DNA of 7,274 nucleotides from Rhodothermia bacterium (lineage in GTDB: Bacteria; Bacteroidota; Rhodothermia; Rhodothermales; JABDKH01), in the NCBI GenBank assembly GCA_018679295.1, contig JAHHLP010000543.1, positions 1-7,274 on the forward strand, read 5' to 3'. A model generated the notes under the pieces. That model searched no databases and was not told the origin of the DNA. It worked only from the letters and a program-made list of their open reading frames with translations. A program made the position numbers and the translations under genes. Below, piece by piece: positions 6,046-7,274 of this stretch. Numbering within the stretch: position 1 is the stretch's first letter; each line of letters opens with the position of its first letter.

Positions 6046-7274
6046 ATGCTAAATTTTTCATCCAGTGCGAGCGGCGATCGTTCGAACTGCGCTGTGCACG
6101 CGCGCGTCCTGCTAGCAACCTGTCTGGTGGCCGGGATTCTATTTCAGGCCCATCCAATCTGGGCTCAGATCGCCGTCAAGGGAGATACGATCTATACGAT
6201 GTCGGGGCCGCCGCTCGTCGATGGCGTTGTTTTGGTGCGCGAAGGTCGCATCGAGGCAGTGGGGACGTCCGCATCGGTCCGAATCCCGGAAGGCTATCGT
6301 GTCCTCGAGGCCGCGTGGGTGACCCCCGGACTGGTCGATGCACACGGTACGGTCGGCTTCTCCGGCATCTACAATCAACCGCACGATCAGGATCAGCTTG
6401 AGAAGTCGGATCCTATACAGCCCGAGTTGCGAGCCATCGACGGGTACAACGCGAGAGAGGAGCTCGTGGAATGGGTGCGAAGCCTCGGCGTTACGACGGT
6501 GCACACCGGTCACGGTCCCGGGGCACTGATCAGCGGCCAGACTATGATCGTCAAGACCGGCGGCGAGACCGTCGAGGAAGCCTTGGTCGACTCCGCCTAT
6601 GCGTTGGCGATGACGCTGGGCTCATCGGTCTCTTCGGGCTTCACGTCACCCGGTACACGATCCAAGGGTATCGCGATGTTGCGCAAGAGTCTCGTAGAGG
6701 CGAGGAATTACGTCGACAAGCGCCAGTACGAGGAAGACAAACACAGGCCGGGCCGCGACCTAAAGCTGGAGACGCTTGTAGCGTTGCTGGATGGAGAATA
6801 TGTCGCAATGATTACGGCAAATCGGGCGCCCGAAATTCTTAGCGCCCTCCGGCTTGCCCGGGAGTTCGGCTTCAGGATGGTTCTTGATGGTGCTGCGGAA
6901 GCGTATCTGGTTCTGGATGAGATCAAGGAGGCGGGGGTGCCGGTCATTCTGCATCCGCTGATGGCGCGTGCTTCCGGCGAAAGGAAAAACATGAGCTTCG
7001 AGACGCCGGCGATGTTGCGAGACGCTGGTATACCGTTTGCAATCCAGAGTGGATACGAGTCGTATGTTCCCAAGACTCGCGTCGTGCTCTTTGAGGCGGC
7101 CATCGCGGCGGCTTACGGCTTGAGTTTTAATGAGGCGCTGGCGTCAGTTACCATTGACGCGGCGCGAATCCTCGAGATCGAAGAACGCGTTGGCTCTATC
7201 GAACCGGGAAAAGATGCAGACCTCGTGCTTTATGACGGCGACCCGTTCGAGTACCGTACCCACGTGTGTACAGT
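6046..7274 (+). CDS. Exported amidohydrolase-like paralogue lacking metal ligands, probable pseudoenzyme (3' partial)
   Basis: The open frame continues to the right edge (409 complete codons), so the stop lies outside. It aligns along its whole length with the preceding gene product, including SGQ (~163-165), REFGFRMVL (~272-280) and RVGSIEPGKDADLVLYDGDP (~381-400). However, the metal-site residues are replaced: the HxH motif is HGT (H100 kept, T102); the HTHRHDD equivalent is TANRAPE (T257, N259, A261); the HH pair is D281-G282; the HTDD equivalent is QSGY (334-337). It is therefore predicted to be inactive in normal amidohydrolase chemistry and may act as a structural or regulatory partner of the active copy. 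The leader has a hydrophobic core (~21-34) and a likely cut after IWA40. The ATG at 6046 follows the previous TGA by one base, with G-rich sequence (GGGG at 6034-6037) upstream. A GTG at 6094 would give a more usual, shorter signal peptide. The frame is intact, which argues against a decaying pseudogene. Confidence 0.9.
   Translation, partial: MLNFSSSASGDRSNCAVHARVLLATCLVAGILFQAHPIWAQIAVKGDTIYTMSGPPLVDGVVLVREGRIEAVGTSASVRIPEGYRVLEAAWVTPGLVDAHGTVGFSGIYNQPHDQDQLEKSDPIQPELRAIDGYNAREELVEWVRSLGVTTVHTGHGPGALISGQTMIVKTGGETVEEALVDSAYALAMTLGSSVSSGFTSPGTRSKGIAMLRKSLVEARNYVDKRQYEEDKHRPGRDLKLETLVALLDGEYVAMITANRAPEILSALRLAREFGFRMVLDGAAEAYLVLDEIKEAGVPVILHPLMARASGERKNMSFETPAMLRDAGIPFAIQSGYESYVPKTRVVLFEAAIAAAYGLSFNEALASVTIDAARILEIEERVGSIEPGKDADLVLYDGDPFEYRTHVCT

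Noticed and set aside
6046..7274. Second amidohydrolase as a decaying pseudogene
   Set aside because: No stop or frameshift over 409 codons, an intact export signal, and well-kept fold motifs; loss is confined to metal-site positions.
1..7274. Mobile element, defence system, CRISPR array, tRNA or rRNA
   Set aside because: No transposase, integrase, terminal repeats, regular spaced repeats or tRNA-like cloverleaf was seen on either strand.

Overview
The window reads as an ordinary chromosomal stretch (GC content in the high fifties by eye) from an environmental bacterium. It carries five protein genes for mostly exported hydrolases. Three features suggest a Bacteroidota/Rhodothermota-like or Gemmatimonadota-like host: the families present (DUF5117/DUF4953 metzincin-like protease, DUF885 lipoprotein, tandem exported imidazolonepropionase-like amidohydrolases), the near absence of Shine-Dalgarno sequences before the starts, and promoter-like elements resembling TTTG-N~20-TAnnTTTG. 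This assignment is an inference; no marker gene is present. I see no RNA genes, mobile elements, CRISPR arrays or phage genes.

Layout. At 1-1568 (+) lies the C-terminal two thirds of a large zinc metalloprotease, cut by the left edge. A 63-bp convergent gap with a perfect 8-bp inverted repeat separates it from an alpha/beta hydrolase at 1632-2486 (-), which starts at TTG. Upstream of that, on the same strand after a 149-bp gap, is a DUF885 lipoprotein peptidase at 2636-4414 (-). A 298-bp divergent intergenic region (4415-4712) then leads to two tandem amidohydrolase paralogues, 4713-6044 (+) and 6046-7274 (+, cut by the right edge). These two are separated by a single base.

Function. Four of the five products carry, or belong to families that carry, export signals (Sec signal peptide or lipobox). 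The first three genes and the first amidohydrolase keep intact catalytic motifs. The region therefore looks like a cluster for breaking down peptides or related amides outside the cytoplasm, although the substrates cannot be read from sequence.

The most interesting observation is the tandem amidohydrolase pair. The first copy has a full set of metal-binding histidines and aspartates. The second copy keeps the fold-wide similarity and the C-terminal VGS(L/I)EPGKDAD motif but has substitutions at nearly every metal-ligand position. It is probably a catalytically inactive partner (pseudoenzyme), translated from the same message at one-base spacing.
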